Below are positions 21,565 through 33,199 of a stretch of DNA of 64,000 bases, one piece after another; position 1 is the first letter of the stretch, and each line of letters opens with the position of its first letter. A model generated the notes under the pieces. The model was not told where the DNA came from and did not search any database. It saw nothing but the letters and a program-made list of their open reading frames with translations. The translations under genes were made by a program, and so were the position numbers. The stretch covers positions 52,294,469 through 52,358,468 of the forward strand of contig CM076996.1 in the NCBI GenBank assembly GCA_039090855.1, given 5' to 3'. This stretch comes from Macrothele yani (lineage: Eukaryota; Arthropoda; Arachnida; Araneae; Macrothelidae).

Positions 21565-22375
21565 TTACGATTGGTTTACGTTGCCAGATTGGAAAGGTAA
21601 GTTTTGTAATGGTAACTCTGGGTGACAGTATGCAATGAGGCATTTCCAGATGTAAGGAACGAAAATGGGGAGCTCAGAGTTGCAATTTTTGGAAAATAAA
21701 ATTTTCAAACTTTCTCTAAACCTCAGAGCATATTGATTTTGGAAGGGAGCCAACTTTTTAGTATCGGACCAAAGTGGAATAGCAGAAGTGTCAGCCATGG
21801 TAAGAAGAGATAAGGCAGATGAAGGTTTTCCAAATTTCACATCAGATTTGTGTTCCTGAAGTCTTGAGAGAATTTTCCGGAATGAACTTTCTATGTACAC
21901 GGTTAATCCAACGTTAGTCTTCATCGGAATTTTATATACTCCAGGCAAAGAAAGCGGAGGTCTTGGGTCTCTGTCATTATGGAGTATAACAGAAATTGAA
22001 GGTGAAGAACGAATGGCAAGTCTATATCCTTCTCTTTTGAAGATACTGATGAGTTTGTAGGCAGAAGGTTTGTGGTAAGGGATTGAGTCAGCAAACGTTA
22101 GTTCCTTTTTTGGTGAAACAGGTTGAAGAGCAACAACTGGTTTTTTTCTTAGCATTTTGAATTAATTTAGAAACCAGGAGAGGGGGAAAGCCATGTTGAG
22201 TAGCGATCAAGCGGATGTTTGCTAATTCATTTGTTAGATTAACTTCAGTGTTACAAACCAAATGAGCTCGATGAATGAGAGACTTGAGGGCTGACAGTTT
22301 ATATTGGTGGAAGGTATGAGAATTGAAAGGAATAATGCTATTGGTAGAAACTGGTTTTCAGTAGTTTATACCAGC
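21565..22375 (-). pseudogene. PLE coding fragment: RT thumb plus GIY-YIG
   Basis: From about 22375 leftwards the frame reads SHTFHQYKLSALKSLIHRAH then NLTNELANIRLIATQHGFP, the RT-thumb signature of Penelope-like elements (K-A-K-LIHRA). A one-base slip in an A7 tract near 22141 moves to the frame of the 196-codon ORF, which continues to PGVYKIPMKTNVGLTVYIES...RLQEHKSD, the GIY-YIG domain. The YIG triplet has become YIE, so the nuclease is likely dead. The C-terminus FVPYIWKCLIAYCHP is a variable tail. The RT palm is missing upstream. Confidence 0.82.
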
Positions 22376-23185
22376 CTATCCCGGCTGCTGAAATGGGTAC
22401 TAGATGTTCTGGGAAGGAAAAGCAGCTGAGGGAAAGGAACTGGTCCCACTACCCTCATCTGTGCCACTGGGTCCAGCTCACCGTGTACCATACTTTTAAA
22501 TCCGGAAGTTTGTTTTTTCGAACATGGGACTATTTTTTTTTTTTTTTTTAATTTAAGGTTTGTTTCTCTTCATCTACCAAAAAATACCAATGCAGTATTA
22601 TAAGTGTAGATGGACCAAATTGACTAATGCTATGATAGATTAGGGTTAAAAATTATGTGTAAAACAGAAGTGAAGCACCTCCTCCTTATCAAACTTCTAA
22701 CAATGTAGGTTGTAAATGATTTCAAACAATTTACAGCAAATATTGCACCTAGAACACCATATGAAATTAAACAATGGAATTTCTCTGAATTTTCACATGA
22801 ATGTGCATTTTGTCTGGTTGAAACCCATGTTTTTCAAAGGCATTTCATGCATATAGATTTGCTAAAATGATTTGCAAATAATATTTCAGAATAATAGTAT
22901 TTTATAATTTGTGTATCTTCCATACCGAGATCATCCTTGAAAAAAAAGTTGTTCATCCTTGAAAAGTCCTTAAAAAATCCTTGAATTTTTTTTGGACGAA
23001 AGTGTATTAACCATGCATATATTTTGCTGTACATATATTTCTTCATTTGGTGTGATTTTACTCTCAGTTTTGATGGAACGGCAGTTGTAGATATGCACAG
23101 CCCATTCTCAGTGCAGAGTTCAATTAATCTTTAACCATTATCATTCACACTGGAATCATCTTAACATACCCAGAATGTTGACAGA
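22376..23185. other. Unassigned repeats
   Basis: 22376-22500 is a GC-richer block (CCAGCCTATCCCGGCTGCTG) that looks like a SINE body without a visible head. 22935-23000 carries the hAT-like CCTTGAAAAGTCCTTAAAAA words. The remainder is featureless. Confidence 0.4.
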
Positions 23186-23189
23186 AATA

Positions 23190-23500
23190 TCATTCTGGTT
23201 TCACCTGTTCTAGCATTGAAACCCTGCTATTATAATTTTCTCTTTACCACCAAACTGGCTCGAAACAGCTTTTAGCTCATTCCAGAAACCTTCTTTGCTA
23301 TCAGAAGGTTCTGATTCACAAAGAGTGTACACTACAACAATTACTATTCTCTGGAGTTTCACTTTCAAACAAATCCAAAGAATTCTCTCACTTACACAGC
23401 TATAGTGAATCAAGTTGTTCTTCATCTCTTCACTTAAAATCACTCTTACACCAGCTTGTCCTGTTACATTATCTAACACTTCAGAGAAACACACTCACCA
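23190..23500 (-). pseudogene. LINE-A endonuclease fragment, minus strand
   Basis: Translation: LDNVTGQAGVRVILSEEMKN, then SERILWICLKVKLQRIVIVV, FWNELKAVSSQFG, KIIIAGFQC. This is the LINE-A AP-endonuclease middle. The catalytic GDFNAR box is damaged (AGFQC). It is the 3' continuation of the LINE-A 5' UTR at 24440-24800, separated from it by a PLE insertion. Confidence 0.8.
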
Positions 23501-23554
23501 ATCTTTCCATTTTTTCTTCTGATATTCTGTGCACAATTGTACTCTCACTCAGCC

Positions 23555-24395
23555 AACATCTCAAATGCCCAATTACTAGATATATGCTGTCTCACGTACG
23601 ATCAACACAAACCGCGTTTCCAACTGCAAATTAAAACACATTTATTTACAATTAAAAACACTATTTTTAAATACAAAGGCAAGTACTTTCAGGGCTCCAT
23701 ACAAAGGCAAGTTCGTAGTGCATATTTATGTTCACTCAATCTTTTATCCAATGTCCGAAGTGTAGAACCTATATAGAATTTATTATCAGTATTAGGGGAT
23801 AAAAGATTGAGTGAACATAAATATACACTACGAACGGGGACTATTAACACAGCACTTGCTACTGCAGTTGGACAGGGAGGTTACTCCCCTGACTGGGATA
23901 ACGCAAAAATTCTCTGTTCAAATGTAACCAGAAGTACATCTTTTTGTCCGAAAGTTTGCATATTATTTCATATGGTAACACTTGTTGTAATATTGACATG
24001 TCTACTTATATACCAAACCTATTGAGACTGTTGGTGACTCTCTCTCTCTCTCTCTTCTACCGAGAGTGAAAACTAGAACTACCTTTGACTTGTATAATTA
24101 TTTTTTGAACATTAGTGTTTGAGTTCTAATGTTGGCAACACAGGAGAGTTAAAAAGACGTGTGACGGGAATACTTTGTGGCTATATATATATGAGATGGC
24201 TCCTCATGCTTTGTGGCACTTTGGCCTAATGATGGGGACATGAGAGCCCTGAAAGTACTTGCCTTTGTATTTTAAAATAGTATATTTAATTGTAAATAAA
24301 TGTGTTTTAATTTGCAGTTGGAGACGCGGTTTGTGTTGATCGTACGTGAGACAGCATATATCTAGTAATTGTACAGTTATCGTGAGAAATTTTAT
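23555..24395. mobile_element. PLE fragments in inverted arrangement inside LINE-A
   Basis: The outer arms 23563-23700 and 24240-24383 are inverted copies (shared words CTAGATATATGCTGTCTCACGT and TTTGCAGTTGGA). An inner inverted repeat (GTTCACTCAATCTTTTATCC against its complement) is centred near 23785. On the minus strand 23690-23790 encodes NKFYIGSTLRTLDKRLSEHK, a GIY-YIG core; on the plus strand 23790-24025 encodes the following KRLSEHKYTLRTGTINTALA and PDWDNAKILC. So two partial PLE copies join head to head within the GIY-YIG region. Confidence 0.75.
24036..24058. repeat. (CT)n microsatellite
   Basis: About ten CT units. CCGAGAGTGAAAAC follows, so the tract could have expanded from a stem of a decayed hammerhead-like motif; that is speculative. 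Confidence 0.85.
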
Positions 24396-24439
24396 CATTG
24401 GTATCGCAAATGCCGTTTATTAGTTCCAGGTCAATTCCG

Positions 24440-24800
24440 TAGTGGACCAGCCTTCTGAAGTGTGGTAGGTGCACCATATCTCACACTTGAATCCCTAAAA
24501 TATATTCTTTGAGTCTTGAAAATCATAAAAGTGCATCAGTGTGTGGGATCAGCCCACAGCTGATGATCCCAGTTTGTCATTTCACCTAGGAGTTCTGGAA
24601 CAAAATTCATTGAGTTGGGATCTTTTGGCCAGTAGTGTCACACAGAATTAGCTGGTTCCTCAACAATATTTTTGCTGAAGCTTAATTTTGCCTCAGCTTC
24701 TCAGCTTTATAGAGGCTCTTGCTGTTTTGTGTGTCATTATTGCCCAGCAGAGTACCCCTTAGAGGCAAATCCATCTCTCAACACGATTGCCCACCTGTAG
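24440..24800 (-). pseudogene. LINE-A 5' UTR, minus strand
   Basis: On the minus strand the words AAGCTTCAGCAAAAATATTG, CCAACTCAATGAATTTTGTT and CCAGAACTCCTAGG align in order with 55200-55305 and 56440-56515 upstream of LINE-A endonuclease ORFs. Confidence 0.7.
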
Positions 24801-25805
24801 TGTTATGGTAGTACATCAGAATCAGATTAATGTATTCTCAACAAGTTTCAGGCCAAGAAAATTGTGCGCTGAAGTCATGTAAAAGTTAAGAAAAGAATTG
24901 AGAATCCATTCCCCTAATCCAGGACCCTGTTTTCATTCCATATCATTAGCACTTTTACTCCACGCCAACCTAAGAATGCATTATTGTGAACTTACCTCCG
25001 CCACAAAATGTATTGCGTAGTGTTTAGAGCGAAAAGCAACATAATTATTGCTGGGAATCCATTTTTCTTTACTCGGTAGTTTATAAGACAAAATTGCTAT
25101 TTAAAACAATTTTTTTGAAATGGCAGAATGTTTTAGAATTAGATTTGAAATGAGAAGTTATTCAATTAAATGCCTTGCCTCAGCTGACTGTTCAGCTGGG
25201 AAACATGTAATTTGGAGGGGAGGACGGAGGTAGAAGGAATTGAGCACTTCTCCCAACTTCTTTCAGCATTCATAACACATGGAATGAATGATAGGATGAT
25301 CAGCAAATCATGAGGGGAGTGTATTTAAGCAGCTGTATGAGGGGGGGGGGGGCAACACAGTGAGCATCAGGTAGGTCATAATGGAAAGGGAGGGATCATT
25401 GTGGAAGTAGTATTTGACGAACAACAAGGGCAGGAATCAAGTGTTACACAGATTGATACCCTGTTGCTTTCCACAGAAATGCTTTGAACTGGCTACCCTA
25501 CCTTCTGCAATAGTACACTCTTAGGTTGACTTGCAGAATAAATGGGAAAAGTTGTTTTAAAAGAAATCCTGCATTTACTGAATATGGGAGGTTTTGGAGA
25601 CCTCTACCTCTTGAAAGGGGTCAAAGGTATACCAATTTCTTTCTTTTTTTTTCTTCTTTTTTTTTTTTTTGTCAGAATTAATTGATGTGACATGTAAAAA
25701 AAAATAATCAAAAGTAAAAGTCATTCAACTACAAGTTTTGAGAGTATGTGATAATTCCGTGTGGAATTACCCAAAGACCAACAAATTCAGCATAATTGTG
25801 TTATA
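24801..25805. other. Unassigned DNA
   Basis: It contains a G10 run near 25341 and poly-T tracts near 25645-25670. No recognised element. Confidence 0.5.
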
Positions 25806-26093
25806 GGATATTGTGGTTACATTTGAAAATGAAGCTTCGGGGGAAAAAAAGGTAGTTTATGCTGCATGTGATTTTAAACTTTCTGCTAAGAAGGATATCT
25901 TCTGGGTTGAGCTAAGAGTTATTTTGAACCAGTTTGGTGCTAAAAAGATTCTAGCAGGGGATTTCAGTGCTAGAGTAAGTGTTCAGAATGAGATGTCTGA
26001 TTGTGTTCTGGGTACGTTTAATGATTTCGGGGTCAATGATGATTTTGAAAAATTAATAGAAATGTGCATTGTGAATGAGTTATGTGTGCACGG
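25806..26093 (+). pseudogene. LINE-A endonuclease fragment
   Basis: The ORF gives IFWVELRVILNQFGAKKILA, GDFSARVSVQ and FNDFGVNDDFEKLIEMCIVN. The endonuclease motif GDFNARV has Asn changed to Ser, so the catalytic site is lost. The frame is still open; the sequence ends where the mosaic repeat starts (CTCAACAAATCTCGGGCGCC). Confidence 0.8.
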
Positions 26094-29000
26094 CTCAACA
26101 AATCTCGGGCGCCAGGCCCCTAAAATTCAAGCTGTGATGCCTAATTTTCTTCTTACTTGAGATTTTGATTTGTAGTAAATACCGTAATTTCTGTTGGTAT
26201 AATCCATAGATTATCTATTAAAAAGTTATAAATTTAGGTACTGGGGACACTGGTAAAGAAGAAAAAAACCAACAAAAAAACCGCTGCAGTGTTTTAAAAA
26301 GTCTGCAAGGTAATTTTCAGGAGAAGTGGTGTTATTGGGAAAGTACTGAAAATGCGCTAACAAAAAATGTTACGTAACAGTGAGGTAGAAGACCGCAAAG
26401 AGATTGTAAGAATATACAAATATATATATTTTTTTTATTTAGAAGCATTTTGATAGAAAATATGACACAAGGAAGACATTACTATTCGCGCGTGCAGAAG
26501 CCTACTTGGTGTGAGAATCTGTGACTCTCGGGAAGAGCTACTCGTATTCCGTAGCACGTAACCATTCTGCGAATTGCATTATCTAATTTTGGTGCACTAA
26601 TTGTATTAGTTAAGTATTTTTTTTTTTTCGGTATTCAGTTGAAACGTATTCAGAAATAAGACAATACTAAGTACTATTCGCAATTTCAATGGGTTTTTTA
26701 TTGTAACTAATGAACTGAGTAATGCTGCAACAGCTAGTGATTTTAATTCTTTATTTACTTAAAAGCAACACAAAAGTACTTCAAAATGACAGGTACTGAA
26801 AAAGTACCATTTATTCATTCTATTCAAAATGACAAGTACTGAATAAGACTATCATTTCTTTCTTACATCTTTGGATTTCTGAGTCGGTCCTATGAATTGC
26901 AGTTTTCTGTCGGAAATTATGATTTACATGATACGTGAGGATTATACAACCGTCATACATTCCAATTACTACGGAATGTCTGCAGTTCTGTGGATTTAGT
27001 TGTCTGACTACGGAACTCACTCTCGAAACTGCGGATTCTATGAATTTTCCTTTTGTTTAAAAAAACATATTTTGCTATTATTTTATAATATACTTAAGAT
27101 CAGGGTGCGATTTCGACTGGTAGTTAGTAGCAATTGCATTTTGCTAGTCGTAAAAAGTGATTCTAGCAAAAGTTGCTAGTGAAAAATTTTTGAATCTTTT
27201 AGTGTTAAAATGTAGAGCGCCAACTGTATTATTGGATGTGCAGAATAAAGGTCGGCAATGGCGGGGGAAATTGACAGCGGTGGCATGCTGGGAAAAAAAC
27301 AATGGCTGCACGTTCCTTTCCCAAAACACTATGAATGACTAACTGTAACTCACTCCCGGGTGAAAGCTTGGAAGGCATTGCGAAGACTGATTTTTTTTTT
27401 TCACTCTACAACCCCCACCACACAGTAAACCGTGACAAATTAGGCACTAGGCTCGCATTTGCCTCTTTTATCTAAAAGGTGGCAAATGTTTTACTTCCTT
27501 TTTCTGGATGTCAACTTTAAAAGCATTAATCCCGGGGGGGGGGGCTTCTGACGCTGTCTACTCGACTTGCCAAAATCTCATCTGCTGTTCACTGTTTCAG
27601 CAGGAATAAAAATGTTGTAATCTTTTCAGCATTACTATGTGACAGTTACAGGGGTGAAATGAAAATTTGTCATGGTTGACTAAGGGAAGGGGACATGTTG
27701 AAGTTTCTTTTGTATAATGTCAATAAACTTTGGCTAGTAGATAATGCAATCTGCTCGTAAAAAACAAGGCCACTAGCAAATGTTGCTGCTGCTAAAAAGA
27801 AGCGAAATCATAGCCTGCATAAGATTCTTAAGAGCATTCACGAAATTCTCCGTTGTTTTTTTTGTTTTGTTTTGTTTTCCATCATTTAGATTGTTCTCAA
27901 GATTGATGCAAAAGTGAAGAGAATTTGGGTGAGTGGGCTATTTTCCGTCTGGGGGCGGTATTTCATGTTTGAAAACTTTTGAAAACAGTAGTTAAATAAA
28001 GTAAAAAAAATTTGCCCTAATCGTAATTTTTTTCTCCCGTTAAATATTATTTTATGGTGTATATGTTCAGATTTCAGCTTGAAACTGTAGGCAAAAATTT
28101 GCAGAAATGGAAGTGAAGTTAGACGCCACGAAAATTTCCTCCTTATCTTCAGGCATGAGATTCTTCTGCGAATTTGAGAAATTCCTCCTTTTTCGTTTTT
28201 TCGGCCACTCAGGAGATCGATGCAGTAGTAAGCAGAATTTAGGGGGGGATGATGTTTGTCAGAGGATGGAATTCCATCTTTAACGAAACTTTCAAAAATG
28301 GAAATTCGACGAAGTTCAGGTTTTTTCCGTAATCGTAATTTCTTTTTTCTCGTGATGTTGCCTCTGTCCAGTATTCTTAAGCATAATTTTACTGCATAAA
28401 TAATTGTTTTTCAGCTTGAAAATAGGAGAGAAATTTCCCAAACTGGAAGTTGGATGGATTTCCCGTAATCACTGTCTCCCCACACGATGTTCCCACTCTC
28501 CAGCGCTGTTAAATATCCCTCATCCCATAAGTTTTTGCATTTAATCTTGATAAGAAAAGAAGGAAACTCCCGAAAACGGAGGTGACGAAGTTGGAAAATT
28601 TGTAAAAATTGGTGCATTGTGTATTTCCAAAGTTACACCATTTATCTAAAATAGTTGAAGCTTTGATATCATGTACTCATGGTCCTCAGGCTGATGGTCA
28701 TTATCAGAGGGCATAAAAAAACAAGAAAAGAAAAGCAACAATGGAGAAGTAGGGAGAGAATGATATCAGCACAAAGAAAAATTAAGTAATATGGATGCTA
28801 TGTAGTTTCAGAGTCAACAAAAGACAAACTGCAGTAGTCCACATTCTTGCTGTATGTTTTGATTTTTCACCAGTTAAACTGTTCAGCCTCCCCCCCCTTC
28901 TTTGGTCTCCTCTTGTCTTAAACTGCAATTTTAGAGGCAGTATGATCATATGATAAGTGGAGGTTCGTGCACTGTGCGTTCACTTGCTTGGATTTCCTGT

Positions 29001-29515
29001 CTGTCAAGCATTGTGGAATTCTGAACGCATCATACTGATTTTTACTGGTATAAGTTTCGAACTTAAACCTCGCAATCATGTCCTCACCAGGGAATCAACT
29101 TTGTGTTTCACACGTGTTAAGTTTGTTTCATTAAAGTTCTTGTTTGTTGTAGCATTTTGTTGGGGCGCATATTTGTTGTTTACAAAGAGGTGGATCTTTT
29201 CGTAAAATAAAGTATGTACGCCACACAATACTAGTTATTAGTAACAAGGCTATTGCCAATGTTGGCATGTATGGACTGTCGTTTTTTTTTTTTTTTTTTA
29301 AATATCATGGTCTGAAACTCGCTGTTGCGGATTATGCAAAGGAAAAAAATGTTTTTCTCAGAATTTCACGATCTATGGATCATATGCCACCGCGGATTAT
29401 ACGTGGGATTTTTTTTTTCACAGCCTTTAGATTATATGCCCTTGCAGATCTCATAAAGGAAATTTTTTCCTGAATTTTATAGTCTACAGATTATATGAAG
29501 AAAAAAAAATATGGT
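26094..29515 (+). repeat. Mosaic repeat copy C (paralogue of 18350-20270 and 35935-38600)
   Basis: The first block (ACAAATC-CGGGCGCCAGG head, 26094-26950) aligns with 35935-37200 without the two SINEs found there. From 26953 to 29273 an inner element with ends CATACATTCCAATTACTACG and GTTGGCATGTATG aligns with 18350-20270 without its SINE. The inner element contains a 717-bp hAT insertion. 29274-29515 is poly-T-rich and repeats GGATTATAC/GATTATATG words. Confidence 0.7.
27101..27817. mobile_element. 717-bp hAT-like non-autonomous element
   Basis: Ends CAGGGTGCGATTTCG and, on the other strand, CAGGCTATGATTTCG form a 15-bp inverted repeat. The flanks CTTAAGAT (27093-27100) and CATAAGAT (27818-27825) are an 8-bp duplication with one mismatch, the length used by hAT transposases. 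The paralogue near 37342-37358 reads through ATAAGATTCTTAAG with no insertion. It has no coding sequence. Confidence 0.85.
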
Positions 29516-30193
29516 ACTTTGAATTAATATGTACAAAATATGACAACCGAAAATAGTATTTTAATAAAATCGAAATCTGAATTTTTTTTTTTTTTTTTTT
29601 TGAGATCTGAAAAAATGGAAAAAGAAAATTATGAAGCAAATTGGAACTTTATTTTGTAATAAGTGGTTTGTGTAAAAAGAAAAAAATTGACAACAAATAT
29701 GGTTTACCACATATATCGTTGTTCAATTTTCGCTAAGTTGCGATGAACATACTTTTTACGTGGCTACGATATTCAAATTCGGTTGACATTAAATGTCTGT
29801 AAATACTGTTTCACACGTTATACAAGTTCCGCTATCGGGAGTTTGCAAAAGGACATTAACGTAGTATTGGCAATTGAAATCAAGTATAATAATAATAAGT
29901 ATCTATACTTACAATATTTATAGTGGCTGTAGGTGCTTCATATGTGCGTCATCCAAGAATGTGAATTCTTTCAATTGTGAAGTTAAAATTCATGATACTG
30001 TAAAATCTGCGCCAGATAAAATTAAACAAGATGAATTTTCTACAATGCAAAAAAATTCTTTAACATCGATGAAATAAGAAACTGAATTAAAACCTTGTTG
30101 AATTTTTAAAAACGAACTACAATCCTGAAGAGGAGACTATCTTGACCGCGAAGCATCCTGATACATAATGAAAACCAAAGATGAATTATACTT

Positions 30194-30559
30194 TTGCCAA
30201 AATCTCAAAAAATAAACAATCTTGAAAAAGAAAAATACAAACATACAAATCTCCCGAATGCGAAGCACCAAACAGTTACGGATGATAACCAAAAAGACAA
30301 AGTATATATCGGAAGTACGCGTAGAAGATTTTTGACTAGATTAAATGAACATATTACGAACTGGACAAGAAAAGATGAAAAAACTTCATTAATACAACAT
30401 TGTATCAAAAATCATGTAACTCCTGATTGGACTAACACAAAAATTCTAACATCACATAGATCACATGCCCAGATTCTAACCTCCGAGGCTGTAGTCATTG
30501 AGAAAACCAAGAGATACAACTGTAACGTTAATAGTCCAGTGGAGCTTCACTTTGCATAG
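30194..30559 (+). CDS. PLE GIY-YIG endonuclease domain, open frame
   Basis: The reading frame is open for 121 codons. It contains KDKVYIGSTRRRFLTRLNEH (YIG, catalytic Arg in STRRR), TNWTRKDEKTSLIQHCIKNH and SEAVVIEKTKRYN with the late Glu. This matches the GIY-YIG tail of Penelope-like elements, including the IEKT motif shared with 7830-8195. The usual GVYKI strand is replaced by TVTDDNQKDK, so the domain may be N-terminally eroded. The first 27 codons lie in the left inverted arm and so are repeated at 30870-30960 in reverse. Probably not expressed as a host gene. Confidence 0.75.
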   Translation: MPKSQKINNLEKEKYKHTNLPNAKHQTVTDDNQKDKVYIGSTRRRFLTRLNEHITNWTRKDEKTSLIQHCIKNHVTPDWTNTKILTSHRSHAQILTSEAVVIEKTKRYNCNVNSPVELHFA

Positions 30560-30836
30560 AGGTACCTTATTGAACAGGAGAGGAAACATTTCAAGAGGAA
30601 AAATATTAACAAAAAACATGTGACATCAAATATTACTTAAAAAAATACAGTTGAATATTTCTACGTAAAAGCTACTGGTATATTTTTGTTTGACAACAGA
30701 TGGCGACACCATTGATATGTGCAGTTGAACCTAAATCATGATGCGCAAATATCTACACGACAGGGCTGAACATACATTGGGGTTAGGCTGCATACCTGAG
30801 CGAGTGAGTGCAGCGATCCTATTGTCCGTGCACCTA

Positions 30837-30872
30837 CCACTGATGATGGCTATAAATTGTAGCAGAAACCTG
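30837..30872 (+). ncRNA. Hammerhead ribozyme-like motif
   Basis: Core CTGATGA at 30840-30846, stem II TGGCTA / TAGCA around loop TAAATTG, then GAAAC. All invariant core words (CUGANGA and GAAA) are present; stem II has one mismatch or bulge. It is downstream of the GIY-YIG ORF and abuts the inverted arm. Confidence 0.65.
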
Positions 30873-31434
30873 TTTGGTGCTTCGCATTCGGGAGATTTGT
30901 ATGTTTGTATTTTTCTTTTTCAAGATTGTTTATTTTTTGAGGTTTTGGCAAAAGTATAATTCATCTTTGGTTTTCATTATGTATCAGGATGCTTCGCGGT
31001 CAAGATAGTCTCCTCTTCAGGATTGTAGTTCGTTTTTAAAAATTCAACAAGGTTTTAATTCAGTTTCTTATTTCATCGATGTTAAAGAATTTTTTTGCAT
31101 TGTAGAAAATTCATCTTGTTTAATTTTATCTGGCGCAGATTTTACAGTATCATGAATTTTAACTTCACAATTGAAAGAATTCACATTCTTGGATGACGCA
31201 CATATGAAGCACCTACAGCCACTATAAATATTGTAAGTATAGATACTTATTATTATTATACTTGATTTCAATTGCCAATACTACGTTAATGTCCTTTTGC
31301 AAACTCCCGATAGCGGAACTTGTATAACGTGTGAAACAGTATTTACAGACATTTAATGTCAACCGAATTTGAATGGTTTACCACTTTTTGTTCATGCGCT
31401 ATTGACTTTGTTTCACCTGGTGCCTAAATTTTCG

Positions 31435-33030
31435 TACTGGCTCATAGATTTAGAACATATTTGTTGAACTCTCTGTGTGTGTGTACCTAATATGGTTTTC
31501 AACTACAAGTGCTTTCACACATATGCATGAAGGAATTATACTTTAGGGTAGAAGAGTGTAATAAGTTTTGTCATTTTATGGCCTGTGCCTGAGACAATTA
31601 GTTGTTGACACTTATGATGAGAGGTGCTTGTTCTGGGTCTGACCACTACTTTATAGTGTCATGAATGAAGCTGAACATACCTGTAGGTTGGTGAAAGAGG
31701 AGCAGGAATATGCCTGTAATGAAAAGAAGAAAAGTCAAAAGGCTTCTTGATGAACATGAGCACAACTCTTGAGTTGCTCAGTGAATGTCTAAATCAGTTC
31801 AATGTGTGCAAAACTCCTGTCAAAAAGAAGTAGGCCCATTTTAAAAAGTGTGTTGTTGCTGAAGAGGTCAGCCTAGTGTTGGAATGATGAGGAGGAGAGA
31901 AAAGCACAGGCTTTTTGGGAAGAGAGGAAATCATTCTGAAAGTAGATCAAACAAAACAAAACAACAAAAAAAAATTCTATGATTTGCGAGTTATAAAATT
32001 GGAGGGGTGTTCTGGGAGCGTAGTGAGGTGAGCTAAGATGAGTATGGAGTAGAACCACTTAATGTCATAGACATAAAAATAAACACTGCAGATATTTCAA
32101 GAGCAGAAATCTGTAAAGTCATAAAATGTTTTTCAAAATGGTAGATAGCCTAGAGTAGATAGCATGACAGTGGTGATGTTGAAATATGGAAGTGAAAATG
32201 TTTTTGATTAGTTAGAATTTTTTTATGTGCATTGGGAGTTCAAAGTTGTATCAAAGAGTTGGAGGGATGCTATAATTGTTCCTTTGTGTAGGAAAAAAAG
32301 GTTACTGGACTGAATGTAAGAATTATCATGGCATGAGCTTGCCGAGTGTGCCAGGTAAAGTGTTTGGAAAGAGCATCACTTATAATATATGAAGCTTGAC
32401 ATCAGAAAAGATATGAAATGTATATGGTGGTTTTATGCCTGTTAGGGCTTTACTAACCAATAATAAGATTTGCATATGTTAAATAAATAGTGCTTGTGTG
32501 TTGGTGCAAAAGTTTTTACTGCAGTTGCATGTTTCAAAAGGCTGATGCTAAAGTGGACATGGTGATTCTGTGAAAAGTCTTCAAAATTAGTTATAGCTTG
32601 GAACTTACTCCAGTATTCAAAAGTTATGTATACTAGCAGTAGAGAATGTGTGCATGTAAATGGTGTTTTTTTCTGTCAGTTCTCTACTGTTTCCGATGTT
32701 AGATGAGATTGTACAATTTCATGACTATTGAGTGTATTCGTGGATACTTGCATAAACAAAGCCAAAACATACAGTACTGGTTTATGCCTTGAGAATTTAC
32801 ACATGTGCAGATTGGTGTATGCTGATGACACAGTCATTTTTTCTGAGAATTAGGAGTTGCAGGGTATGGCATTCAGGATAAATGAAATATGTGTAAAATT
32901 CAAACTGAGTACAAATAAGGAAAAATCTGAAGTCATAGTTTTTGAGTGAAGCAGTATTAGGATTGAATAAATGCAAGATCAGTTTAAATGTTGAAGTGCT
33001 AAATCAGGTGAACGAGTTCATGTATTTATA
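31435..33030 (+). pseudogene. LINE-A copy: endonuclease end through RT
   Basis: Heavily decayed but collinear with 57260-57560 and 3000-4010. The endonuclease end is near 31440-31640, the linker at 31700-32100, the GKG / NYRGISLLS-like block near 32290-32350, the uninterrupted TGCCTG-TAGGGCTTTACTAAC site near 32436, and GVYADDTVIF-like RT motif C at 32818-32835. Many stops. It is cut by the mariner at 33031 and resumes at 34535. Confidence 0.8.
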
Positions 33031-33199
33031 TGTAGGTCATAGTGAAAGTAATGAGCAAAGCTGCATTACACAGGCAGATTGCGCATTGGGAGAATGATAG
33101 TTCGTGGACATGCAGTGCCATCTCTTGCTGTGGCCATGCATGCCAAATTTGTCACCAGTGGCAATCATGCTGCCAAACAGATACGAGAAAATATTGCCA

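Larger units (their letters stand above)
29711..31372 (+). mobile_element. PLE insertion with 505-bp inverted arms and 12-bp TSD
   Basis: The 12-mer ATGGTTTACCAC lies at 29699-29710 and 31373-31384. Inside, 29771-30275 and 30870-31374 are inverted copies of 505 bp in which I find no difference by eye. The 594-bp centre holds the GIY-YIG ORF and a hammerhead-like motif that ends exactly where the right arm begins. PLE inserts often carry inverted partial copies, so this is best read as one integration event of a 3' copy joined to a second, reversed partial copy. The RT is absent. Confidence 0.88.

Noticed and set aside
24036..24075. Hammerhead motif at the CT tract
   Set aside because: GTGACTCTC...GAGAGTGAAAAC has a stem and GAAA, but CUGANGA is not recognisable.
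30121..30165. Hammerhead motif in the PLE arm (CCTGAAGAGG...CCGCGAAGC)
   Set aside because: The 3' core reads GCGAAG rather than GAAA and stem II is only 2-3 bp.
29771..31374. Assembly artefact (false inverted duplication)
   Set aside because: A 12-bp target duplication in single-copy flanks brackets the whole structure, which an assembly fold-back would not produce. Not excluded without reads.
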